Assembly (NCBI GenBank): GCA_965242565.1 | Contig: OZ251457.1 | Location: 1,612,001-1,676,000, forward strand | Direction: 5' to 3' | DNA length: 64,000 bases | DNA from: CATQGW01 sp965242565 | GTDB taxonomy: Bacteria; Chloroflexota; Dehalococcoidia; Bin125 | In this document: positions 1 to 7,325 of the stretch, piece after piece | Layout of the letters: each line of letters begins with the position of its first letter | How positions within the stretch are numbered: position 1 is the first letter of the stretch | The notes under the pieces: model-generated | The model's database searches: none | Seen by the model: only the letters and a program-made list of their open reading frames with translations | What the model was told of the DNA's origin: nothing | Translations under genes and position numbers: made by a program

Positions 1-287
1 CGAGCGGGATTCGGATCAACTGCATTTGCCCGGGGGTGATCGCGACGCGGATCGGCGACGACAGTCAGGGGCCGCAGGACGCGGCGCAGCTGGAGCGTCG
101 GCGCACGACGGGGGCGCGGATTACACCGCTGGGGCGGAGCGGTGAGGGGCGCGACATCGCCGATGCGGCGTTGTGGTTGGCGTCGGACGAGTCGAGTTTC
201 GTGACGGGGCAGGCGATCGTGGTGGACGGCGGCTGGACGGGCGTCGACGCGCGCTTTCCGGAGCTGACGGGGCGCAGGTTCGAGTAG
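1..287 (+). CDS. SDR family oxidoreductase, C-terminal part only
   Basis: This is the 3' end of a classical short-chain dehydrogenase/reductase that starts before the window. The frame opens at base 3 and reads GIRINCICPGVIAT, the conserved strand after the catalytic Tyr-x-x-x-Lys of the family. It continues to ASDESSFVTGQAIVVDGGW, the usual SDR C-terminal signature, and stops at TAG 285-287. Such enzymes reduce or oxidise alcohol/ketone substrates with NAD(P)H in the cytoplasm; the substrate cannot be read from this piece. A second SDR follows 10 bp downstream, and bases 1-23 recur exactly at 818-840, so the two genes are tandem paralogues. Confidence 0.85.
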   Translation, partial: SGIRINCICPGVIATRIGDDSQGPQDAAQLERRRTTGARITPLGRSGEGRDIADAALWLASDESSFVTGQAIVVDGGWTGVDARFPELTGRRFE

Positions 288-297
288 GAGGCGGCTG

Positions 298-1146
298 ATG
301 GCTGAGCGGCTGCGGGGCAAGACGGCGGTGGTTACCGGCGCGGCGTCGGGGATTGGGGAGGCGACGGCGCGGCTGTTCGCGTCGGAGGGGGCGAATGTGT
401 TGATTGCGGATCGGAACGCGAGCCGCGGGCCGTGGGTGGCGTCGGAGATCGGCGAGCGGGCGCTGTTCGTGGAGACCGATGTGCGGCGCGGGGAGGATGT
501 GCAGGCGATGTTCCTGGCGGCGGCGGAGCGCTGGGGGCAGATCGACGTGATCTACAACAACGCCGGCGTGGGGCCGCCGGAGGACAATGTGCGGGACTGC
601 CCGGAGAAGCTGTACGACCTGGTGAGCGACGTGAACATTCGGGGGGTGTGGCTGGGGATGAAGTACGGGATTCCGCATCTGGAGGCGGCGGGCGGGGGTT
701 CGATCATTTCGACGGCGTCGGTGGCGGGGAAGATCGGGCTGGCGGGGATGGGGGCGTATTGCGCGTCGAAGGGTGCGGTGATCGCGATGACGCAGGCGGC
801 GGCGGGAGAGTGGGCGTCGAGCGGGATTCGGATCAACTGCGTGTGCCCGGGCGGGATCGCGACGGGGCAGGGCTGGTTGGAGGAGGCGCAGGTTGCGGAG
901 CAGCGGGCGAGGTGGGACGCGCTGCATCCGATTGGTCGGAGCGGGGAGGGGTTGGGGGGCGGCCGACCCCCCAGTCGCTGCGCGACAGCCCCCCTGCGTA
1001 GGGGGGCGATTTCCGGAGCGCCCCCCTCTCAGTCTCCCCCCACGATGGGGGGAGAGGTTGGATTGGGGGACCAATGGGTGATGCGGTCGGGGGCGATGCG
1101 GAGGAGGGGGCGTTCTTCGAGGGTCATTGTCTTGTATTGGGGGTAG
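298..1146 (+). pseudogene. SDR family oxidoreductase, truncated at its 3' end by repeat family A
   Basis: Residues 1 to about 218 form a normal NAD(P)-dependent SDR. The Rossmann motif TGAASGIGEA is near the N-terminus, then NNAGV, then the catalytic YCASK with an upstream serine in the STASVAG segment. Homology stops at GRSGEG. Its upstream paralogue continues from the same point through the last strands (ALWLASDE...GQAIVVDGG). Here the frame instead enters a GC-rich hairpin repeat (about 950-1062) and then the antisense of the next gene, ending at 1146. The catalytic residues survive but the C-terminal strand and dimer-contact region are lost, so function is doubtful. The start is ATG 298, 10 bp after the previous SDR stop. 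Confidence 0.75.
950..1062. repeat. Repeat family A, copy 1
   Basis: This GC-rich unit has three successive hairpins. One is a small stem around CGCTGCGCG, the second is CCCCCC-TGCGTA-GGGGGG, and the third is CTCCCCCC-ACGAT-GGGGGGAG. Close copies lie at 2391-2512, 5726-5950 and 8650-8717. This copy replaces the 3' end of the second SDR and supplies the last codons of the convergent PPOX gene. Confidence 0.85.
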
Positions 1147-1511
1147 CGGGCGCGGAGGGCGGCGATGGCTGCGGCTGCCTGCTCGGTGTCCCAGGTCTGC
1201 GGCCACCAGACCTCGGCGGGGCCGCGGAGGAGCAGCCACCAGAGCTGAGACCAGTCGTCGTCGTAGTGGTCGAGCAGGAGGGCGGCGCGGGCGTTTTCTT
1301 CGATGTTGCGGAGGCGTCGGAGGCGAAGGGTCTGCTTGGGTTTTTCATCGATGGCGATCCAGATGGCGTCGTCGTGGAGGGCGTAGACGACGGGCATCAG
1401 GTGGGGATCTGCGTCGGCGGAGGCGGTGGCGAGGTGTGCGCTGCGGCCGGCTTCGAGCAGGCGGCGGACGTCGTCGAGCGACGGCTGGGGCGATCGAGGC
1501 GACTGGGGCAC
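1029..1511 (-). CDS. PPOX-class F420-dependent oxidoreductase (Rv0121-like)
   Basis: A 160-residue protein with the split-barrel flavin/F420-binding fold of the pyridoxamine-phosphate-oxidase superfamily. The segments AHLATASADADPHLMPVV, KPKQTLRLRRLRNIEEN and LLLDHYDDDWSQLWWL match the TIGR03668 type, whose characterised relatives use deazaflavin F420. It is a predicted cytoplasmic reductase with unknown substrate. The natural domain ends near IAPDRITHW; the final 12 or so residues (SPNPTSPPIVGGD) are translated from repeat A, so the repeat has replaced the original stop. The next upstream gene (1521-1871) is 9 bp away on the same strand and probably shares its transcript. Confidence 0.85.
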   Translation of the reverse strand: MPQSPRSPQPSLDDVRRLLEAGRSAHLATASADADPHLMPVVYALHDDAIWIAIDEKPKQTLRLRRLRNIEENARAALLLDHYDDDWSQLWWLLLRGPAEVWWPQTWDTEQAAAAIAALRARYPQYKTMTLEERPLLRIAPDRITHWSPNPTSPPIVGGD

Positions 1512-1520
1512 GCGAGGGGT

Positions 1521-1871
1521 TTACCAGCTGGGGCGGCCGGGGTCGCCGCCGAAGATTTTCCAGTAGTCGGACTTTTCGCGCATTTCCTGGCAGCGGGGGT
1601 CGTCCCAGAGTTTGCGCACCATTTCGTCGAGGATGTCGAGCACGGGCTCGGGGAGGATGTCGCGGTCGAGGTAGGTTTTGCGGTGTTCGAGGGCGGCTTT
1701 GCCGGCGTCGTCGGAGAAGCACCAAGGGGCGCCGGGGTGCTGGAGGACGTAGGTGTCGATGGGGTTGACGGTGAGGGGGTCGATGTCGAGCCCGGCGTCG
1801 CGGTTGAGCGCCTGTGCGAGCCGCTCGGACATTTCGTCGGTGTTTTCGGTGTCGAGTTCGATCAGGGCCAT
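1521..1871 (-). CDS. Conserved hypothetical protein, 116 aa
   Basis: I do not recognise the family. The protein is acidic, with no signal peptide or membrane segment, and is predicted mainly helical. It has a tryptophan-rich C-terminus (YWKIFGGDPGRPSW). It starts at ATG 1871 and ends 9 bp before the PPOX gene, so the two are likely co-transcribed. Coding is supported by normal codon use and tight spacing. Confidence 0.6.
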   Translation of the reverse strand: MALIELDTENTDEMSERLAQALNRDAGLDIDPLTVNPIDTYVLQHPGAPWCFSDDAGKAALEHRKTYLDRDILPEPVLDILDEMVRKLWDDPRCQEMREKSDYWKIFGGDPGRPSW

Positions 1872-1997
1872 GATGCTGCTCCCTTTGGCGTTGCGCGACG
1901 GGTCCAGTATCGCAGATGCTCATGAGCTGTGGGGGCTGCGGGGGGCTGTGGGGGAACGGTATCCTGTCGGCAACAGGACAGGGGAGGGAGTCGGCCG

Positions 1998-2291
1998 ATG
2001 CCGGAGCGCAGGAAGCTGAGCGAGGCGGAGATCGAGGGGCGGTTGGGCGAGATTCCCGGCTGGTCGCACGCGGAGGGGGCGCTGCGGCGGACGTTCGAGT
2101 TCGACGATTTCGTGGCGGCGTTCGGGTTTATGTCGTCGGTGGCGCTGGCGGCGGAGAAGCTGGATCACCACCCGAACTGGTCGAATGTGTACAACACGGT
2201 GGAGGTCGCGCTGAACACGCACGACGCGGGGGGCGTGACGGACTTCGATTTTGTGTTGGCGGGGCGGATTGGGGAGCTTGCAGGCGGGTGA
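1998..2291 (+). CDS. phhB: Pterin-4a-carbinolamine dehydratase
   Basis: A 97-residue cytoplasmic enzyme that dehydrates 4a-hydroxytetrahydropterin, normally during pterin recycling after aromatic amino acid hydroxylation; members without a hydroxylase partner may act in other pterin chemistry. The family signature is present: KLDHHPNWSNVYN, with the paired histidines and tryptophan, followed by the second histidine in LNTHDAGGVTDFD. Length is typical (about 95-105 aa). I chose ATG 1998 over an upstream in-frame ATG because GGGGAGGGAG lies about 8 bp before it and the residues upstream are non-homologous. No aromatic hydroxylase gene is nearby. Confidence 0.9.
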   Translation: MPERRKLSEAEIEGRLGEIPGWSHAEGALRRTFEFDDFVAAFGFMSSVALAAEKLDHHPNWSNVYNTVEVALNTHDAGGVTDFDFVLAGRIGELAGG

Positions 2292-2316
2292 CGGGACGGG
2301 GACGGCCGATCTCCCG

Positions 2317-2370
2317 GGGCGTGTTCACACTTCCGTCGTTCCCGCGTGCGGGGGAACGACGGGTCCTGGG
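2317..2370. repeat. Repeat family B, short copy with hairpin
   Basis: It begins with the terminal motif TGTTCACACTTCCGTC, seen also at 6488, 14308 and, inverted, at 14522 and 28880. This is followed by a hairpin with arms CGTCGTTCCC and GGGAACGACG. Confidence 0.7.
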
Positions 2371-2390
2371 GGCGGGAGTAACGGGGGATT

Positions 2391-2512
2391 TGGCGGGGGC
2401 GGCCGACCCCCCAGTCGCTGCGCGACAGCCCCCCTGCATAGGGGGGCGATTTCCGGAGAGGGCAGCCCCTCTCTCAGTCTCCCCCCATCCTGGGGGGAGA
2501 CTGAGAGAGGTG
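2391..2512. repeat. Repeat family A, copy 2
   Basis: The same three-hairpin unit as copy 1. The last stem here is longer (CTCTCAGTCTCCCCCC against GGGGGGAGACTGAGAG). It sits between two convergent genes, 3-23 bp from the stop of the dehydratase gene, and could act as a bidirectional transcription terminator. The 2292-2514 gap holds nothing else apart from the family B copy. Confidence 0.85.
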
Positions 2513-2514
2513 TG

Positions 2515-3483
2515 TTAGAGCCAGTGGCGGAGTTGGGCGCGGGTGGCGTTTGCGCCGGTGATCACTATGGTGATGCGACGGTCCTTCAGGCGGTCTTGGG
2601 TCTGTTCGGCGGCGGCGACGGCTACTGCGCCGGCGGGCTCGGCCATGATGTGTTGGGCGTCCCAGAGGAGACCGATTGCTTCGATGATTTGGGCATCGTC
2701 GACGAGCAGGAAGTCGTTGAGGGAGGCGCGGAGGATGCCGAGGGCGAAGGGGAAGGGGACGGCGGTGGCGACGCCTTCGGCGAGGCTAGCGTTGGGGCGG
2801 GGCTCGACATTGCCGGAGCGCCAGGCGTCGTGGGCGGCGGGTGACTGGGCGGACTGGGCGGCCCAGATTTCGGCGGGGTGGGCGAGGCCGTCGCGGACGG
2901 TGACCCAACCGGAGGCGCCGGTGCCGCCGCCCAGGGGAAGGATGACGAGGTCGGTGTCGGGCTGCTGCTCTTCGAGCACTTCAAGGGCGGCGGTGGCGAC
3001 GCCGGCGATGAGGAGGGGTTCATCGACGGGTTCGACGTAGCGCGCGCCGCGCTCGGCGGCGAATTCTTCGGCCTGGGCGCGGGATTCGTCGAAGCGTTCG
3101 CCGACCAGTTCGACGGCTCCGCCGAGACGCTTGATGGCGGCTACTTTGTCGGTGTTGGCGTCGGCGGGCATGAAGATGGTGGCGGTCGCGCCGGCTGAGG
3201 CGGCGGCGAAGGCGAGCGACTGACCGTGGTTGCCGGTGGAGGCGGTGACGAGGCCGCGGGCGAGTTCGTCGGGCGTGAGGCGGCTGACGAGGTGGAGTCC
3301 ACCGCGCACTTTGAAGGCGCTGGTGGGGGTGACGCATTCGAGCTTGAGCGAGACATGCGCGTTCCAGCGCTCGGAGAGGGCGACGCTGTGGACCAGCGGG
3401 GTGGGCAACTGTAGATGCGGGCGAATGATCTCGGCGGCGCGGCGGACATCGTCGAGCGTGGGAGGAGTGAGCGCGTCGGTCAT
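2515..3483 (-). CDS. Threonine/serine dehydratase-like PLP enzyme
   Basis: A 322-residue fold-type II PLP enzyme. The PLP lysine lies in TSAFKVRGG, the substrate Asn loop is TASTGNHGQSLA, and the phosphate-binding glycine loop is GGGTGASGW. The family includes biosynthetic and catabolic threonine ammonia-lyases, serine dehydratases and serine racemases; there is no C-terminal ACT domain, so allosteric isoleucine control is unlikely. ATG 3483 is fixed by an ATGA overlap with the upstream DinB gene, indicating translational coupling. Substrate (threonine, serine or a hydroxy-amino acid) is not resolved. Confidence 0.85.
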   Translation of the reverse strand: MTDALTPPTLDDVRRAAEIIRPHLQLPTPLVHSVALSERWNAHVSLKLECVTPTSAFKVRGGLHLVSRLTPDELARGLVTASTGNHGQSLAFAAASAGATATIFMPADANTDKVAAIKRLGGAVELVGERFDESRAQAEEFAAERGARYVEPVDEPLLIAGVATAALEVLEEQQPDTDLVILPLGGGTGASGWVTVRDGLAHPAEIWAAQSAQSPAAHDAWRSGNVEPRPNASLAEGVATAVPFPFALGILRASLNDFLLVDDAQIIEAIGLLWDAQHIMAEPAGAVAVAAAEQTQDRLKDRRITIVITGANATRAQLRHWL

Positions 3484-4031
3484 GCGGGGTCCGTCTCTCG
3501 GTACTTGGCGCGCTGGGCGTCTTGCAGGCTTTCGATGGTTTCGGCGCTGCGGAAGTAGATGTCGGGCGGGTCCCAGCCGTTGAGGCCGGCGTAGGTGTCG
3601 ATCTGGCTGCGGTGGTGGATGTCGTGTTCGAGCATCATCATCAGGACGCGCCAGCCGGCGAGCGAGCCGTCGGGGGTGTCGATCATGGGGACCTGGCGTG
3701 TGAGGCCGGCTGGGCCGACCTCGGAGACGAGTTGGGAGAAGCGTTGGAAGCTGTCGTTGAGCGCGGGCGCCCAGAGTTCGGAGCGGCTGACGTCGGGCGG
3801 TTCGGGTGAGATCCAACCTTCGAGGCGGTAGGCGCTGGCGAAGTAGAGTCGGGAGCCGCACATGTGGCCGATCAGTTTGTTGATGGACCAGGCGTTTTCG
3901 CCCTCGCCGCCCATACCAGCAGCTTGGGGAGTCCAGCCGTCGGCTTCGGGGGGGAGGGCGGCGATGTCGCGGACGGCGCGTCCGTTGACGGAGCGGAAGT
4001 AGCGGAGGAAGACGTCGATTTCGGTGAACAT
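3480..4031 (-). CDS. DinB family protein
   Basis: A 183-residue four-helix DinB/YfiT-like protein. Characteristic features are the first metal histidine in KLIGHMCGS and the paired histidines in LEHDIHHRSQIDTYAG, followed by WDPP. These proteins bind a divalent metal and often act as thiol-dependent transferases; the role here is unknown. The stop overlaps the start of the dehydratase gene (ATGA), so the two form a coupled pair. Confidence 0.85.
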   Translation of the reverse strand: MFTEIDVFLRYFRSVNGRAVRDIAALPPEADGWTPQAAGMGGEGENAWSINKLIGHMCGSRLYFASAYRLEGWISPEPPDVSRSELWAPALNDSFQRFSQLVSEVGPAGLTRQVPMIDTPDGSLAGWRVLMMMLEHDIHHRSQIDTYAGLNGWDPPDIYFRSAETIESLQDAQRAKYRETDPA

Positions 4032-4047
4032 GGGGCGGCTCCCGGGT

Positions 4048-4779
4048 CTAGAACGTGAGCTGTTCGTGCTGTTCGCGGGGTGTGAGCAGGTCGGGGTCGT
4101 CGTTGCGGACGGCGTTGACGCGGGGTGAGACGGGGCGGCTGGTGAAGGCGTCGTCGGGGGCGGCGATCAGTAGGGAGCTGAGGCGGTCGAGGTTCTGCTG
4201 ATGCGGATCGAGCCAGTCGTCGAGCCGCTCGTTGGGGAGGACGACGGGCATGCGGTCGTGGATGGCGGCGAGCTGGTCGTTGGCGGGGGCGGTGATGATG
4301 GTGAAGGTGGTGATCGGCGTTGGTGGGTTGCCGTTTTCGGCGCTTGCCTCGTTGGTGGGCGGGGTCCAGCGCTCGTAGAGGCCGGCGAAGAGGAAGGGTT
4401 CGCGGTCGAGGCGGTGGATCCAGTGGGGTTGGCGGTTGTGCTTGGGGCCGGTCCACTCGAACCAGCCGTCGGCGGGGACGGCGCAGCGGCGGCGCTGGAA
4501 GGCGGGCGTCCAGACGCGCGAGGAGGCGAGGTTTTCGCGGCGGGCGTTGATCTGGCGAGCGGCGCGCTTTGCGTCTTTGGCCCAGTGGTTGATCAGGCCC
4601 CAGTGAGCGGTTTCGGCGATGAAATCTTCGCGCTCGAAGCGGATGACGGGGTGGCGGTTGGTGGGGGCGATATTGAAGCGGGGCTGGAATCGGACGGCGG
4701 CGAAGATGCGCGGATCGAGCTGTTGCAACTGGGCGAGGTCGTCCAGCGTGTCGACGGTGAGGGTGAAACGTCCGCACAT
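4048..4779 (-). CDS. SOS-response-associated peptidase (SRAP; YedK/HMCES family)
   Basis: A 243-residue SRAP protein, which covalently shields abasic sites in single-stranded DNA. The catalytic Cys2 directly follows the initiator Met (MCGRFTLT), so the start at 4779 is certain. Other family marks are NIAPTNRHPVIR, the INARRENL loop, the PADGWFEW glutamate motif and the histidine in IHDRMPVVLP. The gene sits 16 bp upstream of the DinB gene on the same strand, so SRAP, DinB and dehydratase may form one transcript. I saw no obvious LexA box. Confidence 0.93.
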   Translation of the reverse strand: MCGRFTLTVDTLDDLAQLQQLDPRIFAAVRFQPRFNIAPTNRHPVIRFEREDFIAETAHWGLINHWAKDAKRAARQINARRENLASSRVWTPAFQRRRCAVPADGWFEWTGPKHNRQPHWIHRLDREPFLFAGLYERWTPPTNEASAENGNPPTPITTFTIITAPANDQLAAIHDRMPVVLPNERLDDWLDPHQQNLDRLSSLLIAAPDDAFTSRPVSPRVNAVRNDDPDLLTPREQHEQLTF

Positions 4780-4905
4780 ATCGGCCTCGGGACAGATCGG
4801 CCTCGGCCCAGCCTCGGTGTGGGGCAGTGTATCGCGCGTCCGCCTGCGGTTAGGATGAGGGGCACTGCGAAGCTGCGCGGCACTGCGCGAAGGGATGATT
4901 GCACC

Positions 4906-5700
4906 ATGACGACCGTGATGTTGGACAAGCGCGACGACGGGGTGGCGCTGATTACGCTCAATCGGCCGGAGCGGCTGAATGCGTTCGGCGAGGACCTGAT
5001 TCCGCGGCTGGTGGAGTCGCTGGAGGACTGCGAGAACGATCCGGATGTGCGCTGCGTGGCGCTGACGGGGGCGGGGCGCGGCTTTTCGGCGGGCGCGGAC
5101 ATCAACAACATGAGCGGCGGCGGGGGGCGGCGGACGGGTCCCGGTGTGGGCAACCGGATCGGACACCGCAACCAGGTGCAGACATCGGGGATGCTGCACG
5201 AGATGGGCACGCCGACGGTGGCGCTGGTGAACGGCCCGGCGGCGGGCGGGGGTTTGGGGCTGGCGCTGGCGACGGATTTCCGGATCGCGTCGGATCGGGC
5301 GCGGTTTGTGACGGCGTTCCGCAACATCGGGGTGTCGGGCGACTACGGCTGCGCGTGGTTTCTCCAGCGGATGGTGGGGATCACGAAGGCGCGGGAGCTG
5401 CTGATGCTGGATCGTCGGATCGACGCGGAGGAGGCGGCGGGGCTGAACATCGTGACGGAGGTGGTGCCGCACGATGAGCTGATTCCGCGGGGGCTGGAGT
5501 TCTGCCGGGAGATCGCGCAGGGCCCGACGGCGGTGTTGGCGATGATGAAGTGGACGCTGAATTTCGGGGCGAACGCGAACCTGTCGGATTCGCTCTACCA
5601 AGAGGGGGCGCATGTGGCGCTGTCGTTCACGGGGGAGGACAACAAGGAGGCGGCGCGGGCGTTTTTGGAGAAGCGGCAGCCGGTGTTTGTGGGGCGGTGA
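4906..5700 (+). CDS. Enoyl-CoA hydratase/isomerase family protein
   Basis: A 264-residue crotonase-fold enzyme acting on a CoA thioester in the cytoplasm. Visible marks are LITLNRPERLNAF, the first oxyanion-hole strand SAGADINNM, and the second oxyanion-hole segment GPAAGGGLGLALATDFRIAS. In place of the usual second catalytic glutamate there is NIGVSGDYGCAWFLQ, so the reaction may be isomerase- or hydrolase-like. ATG 4906 is preceded by AGGGATG. The gene is divergent from SRAP with about 125 bp between starts, and repeat A follows immediately downstream. Confidence 0.85.
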   Translation: MTTVMLDKRDDGVALITLNRPERLNAFGEDLIPRLVESLEDCENDPDVRCVALTGAGRGFSAGADINNMSGGGGRRTGPGVGNRIGHRNQVQTSGMLHEMGTPTVALVNGPAAGGGLGLALATDFRIASDRARFVTAFRNIGVSGDYGCAWFLQRMVGITKARELLMLDRRIDAEEAAGLNIVTEVVPHDELIPRGLEFCREIAQGPTAVLAMMKWTLNFGANANLSDSLYQEGAHVALSFTGEDNKEAARAFLEKRQPVFVGR

Positions 5701-5725
5701 CGTGGGTTGGGGCTGGGGAGTTGGG

Positions 5726-5950
5726 GCGGCCGACCCCCCAGTCCGCTGCGCGGACAGCCCCCCTGCATAGGGGGGCGATTCCAGAGCGGACAGCCACCTG
5801 CGTAGGGGGGCGATTCCAGAGCGGACAGCCACCTGCGTAGGGGGGCGCCCCCCTCTCAATCTCCCCCCGCGACGGGGGGAGAGGCCGGAAGGGGAACCCC
5901 GCGACGGGGGGAGAGGCTGGAAGGTGAGCCCCTGCGACGGGGGAGAGGCC
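5726..5950. repeat. Repeat family A, copy 3, internally amplified
   Basis: The longest copy. The hairpin unit is extended by a perfect 35-bp tandem duplication (5777-5811 and 5812-5846) and by three near-copies of a GCGACGGGGGGAGAGGC segment toward 5890-5950. The internal duplications suggest slippage or repeated insertion of the same unit. Confidence 0.8.
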
Positions 5951-6430
5951 GGGGGGAATTGGGCAAGAAAGACCGAACCCGGGGCGCAGGAAGCCCCGGG
6001 TCGGCCCAGGAGGCAGAACGGGGCGAGCGAGAAACCCCGTCCTGTGGCGATCTCGCCGGGCGGAGCCCGGCGCGATTCCCTCGTTGGGAGGGGCCGCGGC
6101 GACGGGGCGACGCGCAGTGCTGCGCGTGGGGCGCGTCCACGAACTTCGCCGGCCGTGCGAAAGACAGCCAGCGACCGGTGGCGCGCGATACTCCCTCGGT
6201 CGCCTACGGGGTTAGCTGACGGGCTCGGCGCGAGAGAGTGCGCCGCGGGGCTTGCGCCCCGTTCGCCCCTTTGCCGTCCGCTCCGCGCTGCGGTTTGGTC
6301 GGCAGGTTGGGTCCCCCGTTCCCCGCGGGCGGCAGCCGTTGGGGATTCGGCCCAGCTATTCAGTTGTGTCCATAAGGTATCAGGTTAGGCAAGGGTTGTC
6401 ACGCTGTGGACAACTTTTCGGCGTTAGCCA
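5951..6430. other. Gene-free, hairpin-rich stretch
   Basis: No convincing protein gene is visible. Successive perfect stems include CCCGGGGC/GCCCCGGG near 5978, CGCCGGGC/GCCCGGCG near 6055 and GGGGC/GCCCC near 6245. From about 6360 the base composition falls and there are sequences resembling DnaA boxes (TGTGGACAA near 6409; TTAGCCACA near 6424). I could not match the region to RNase P, tmRNA, 6S or SRP RNA by eye. Confidence 0.4.
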
Positions 6431-6494
6431 CAAGCGCGGGCACGCCAGAGTCGAGCGCGGGTGCGATGAGGTAGGGCGCGCGGCGCGCTAGGGC
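6431..6494. repeat. 64-bp direct repeat, left copy
   Basis: About 62 of the bases recur at 7036-7099. The pair brackets a 540-bp stretch holding a repeat B half-element, a 23-bp tandem array and a dead GIY-YIG gene. Confidence 0.8.
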
Positions 6495-6700
6495 GTGTTC
6501 ACACTTCCGTCATGCCCACACCGCCCCCACCGTCATACCCGCCCCCTCTCCACTCCGCCACACCCACGCCCCCTACTCCGCCACACCCACGCTCCCTACT
6601 CCGCCACACCCACGCCCCCTACTCCGCCATACCCGCGCTCCCTACTCCGTCATACCCGCGCTTGCCGCGGGTATCTCGACGTGGCCAGCACCCAACCCCG
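6488..6700. repeat. Repeat family B half-element with five 23-bp tandem units
   Basis: It begins with the family B terminus CTAGGGCGTGTTCACAC. It then carries a strictly 23-bp-spaced array: CTCCG starts at 6553, 6576, 6599, 6622 and 6645. It ends in the palindromic core ACCCGCGCTTGCCGCGGGT near 6653-6673. There is no right-hand terminal inverted repeat directly after it. Confidence 0.75.
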
Positions 6701-6714
6701 CTAGCCTGCCAACC

Positions 6715-6959
6715 ATGCCGCGAGCCCTGCGTCTACATCCTGGCCAGCCGACCACACGGAGCGATCTACACCGGCACCACCTCCGACCTCCCGCGCCGCG
6801 TCTGGCAGCACAAGCGCGTGAAGGCTCCGCCTTCACGAGACGATGGACCAAGCGATTGCTCGATAGAAGCAGATCAAGCGCTGGAGCAAGGCGCAGCAGC
6901 GTGGGTTGATCGACCAGTTCAACCCTGAGTGGCGGAACCTCTACGGCGATTTGGCGTGA
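6715..6959 (+). pseudogene. GIY-YIG endonuclease family protein, degraded
   Basis: Three frames together spell a small (normally about 90-100 aa) GIY-YIG nuclease. Frame 2 gives CVYILASRPHGAIYTGTTSD then LPRRVWQHK. Frame 1 gives FTRRWTKRLL, matching the usual FTxRY-xxxRLV region. Frame 3 gives IKRWSKAQQRGLIDQFNPEW with stop at 6957-6959. At least two frameshifts and a missing central segment make it non-functional. The nuclease catalytic core (GIY/YIG equivalents YIL and YTG, then Arg) is recognisable. It lies between family B palindromes, a placement that suggests the nuclease once mobilised them. Confidence 0.8.
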
Positions 6960-6989
6960 GGTCTGGGAGCCGGGAGCGGCGGCTGTGCC

Positions 6990-7045
6990 GCTCACGGCGA
7001 GATACCCTCGTTCGGGCCGGGGGCAGGCTCCTCGCCAAGCGCGGG
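6990..7045. repeat. Repeat family B, right-half fragment
   Basis: The inverted counterpart (GGCGAGATACC... then GGGGGCAGGCTCC) of sequence found near 28756-28790. It closes the unit that encloses the dead GIY-YIG gene. Confidence 0.55.
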
Positions 7046-7099
7046 CACGCCAGAGTCGAGCGCGGGTGCGACGGGATAGGGCGCGCGGCGCGCTAGGGG
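7036..7099. repeat. 64-bp direct repeat, right copy
   Basis: Matches 6431-6494 with a few differences. It ends across the TAG stop of the next minus-strand gene (7093-7095). Confidence 0.8.
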
Positions 7100-7311
7100 T
7101 CGCAGCCGAGGGCGAGGAGTTCTTTGCGGAGGTCGTTGATGCGGTCGTAGATGCGGCGAAGTTCAGGGTTGCCGGGGCCGACGGACTGGCCGGGTTCGGG
7201 AGGGAGGCGGCCGGGGAGGGTGTCGGCGAGTTCGTTGAGTTGTTCGCGCTCGGCGCGCATTTCGGCGCAGCGGGCTTCGGTGTCGGTTGGGGCAGCTGCT
7301 TCGGCGGTCAT
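7093..7311 (-). CDS. Small charged coiled-coil-like protein, 72 aa
   Basis: I do not recognise the family. After about residue 15 the protein is rich in Glu, Arg and Leu with heptad-like spacing (EMRAEREQLNELAD and later RIYDRINDLRKELLAL), suggesting a helical hairpin or coiled coil. ATG 7311 is taken as the start. The next gene upstream (7326-7646) is 14 bp away on the same strand. The stop codon lies inside the 64-bp direct repeat. Confidence 0.5.
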   Translation of the reverse strand: MTAEAAAPTDTEARCAEMRAEREQLNELADTLPGRLPPEPGQSVGPGNPELRRIYDRINDLRKELLALGCDP

Positions 7312-7325
7312 GCGGGGCTCCTTGT

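Noticed and set aside
5951..6430. RNase P RNA, tmRNA, 6S or SRP RNA
   Set aside because: None of the conserved core sequences of these RNAs could be found, despite many hairpins.
6553..6668. Regular repeats suggesting a CRISPR array
   Set aside because: The whole 23-bp unit is repeated; there are no unique spacers, and no cas gene is present.
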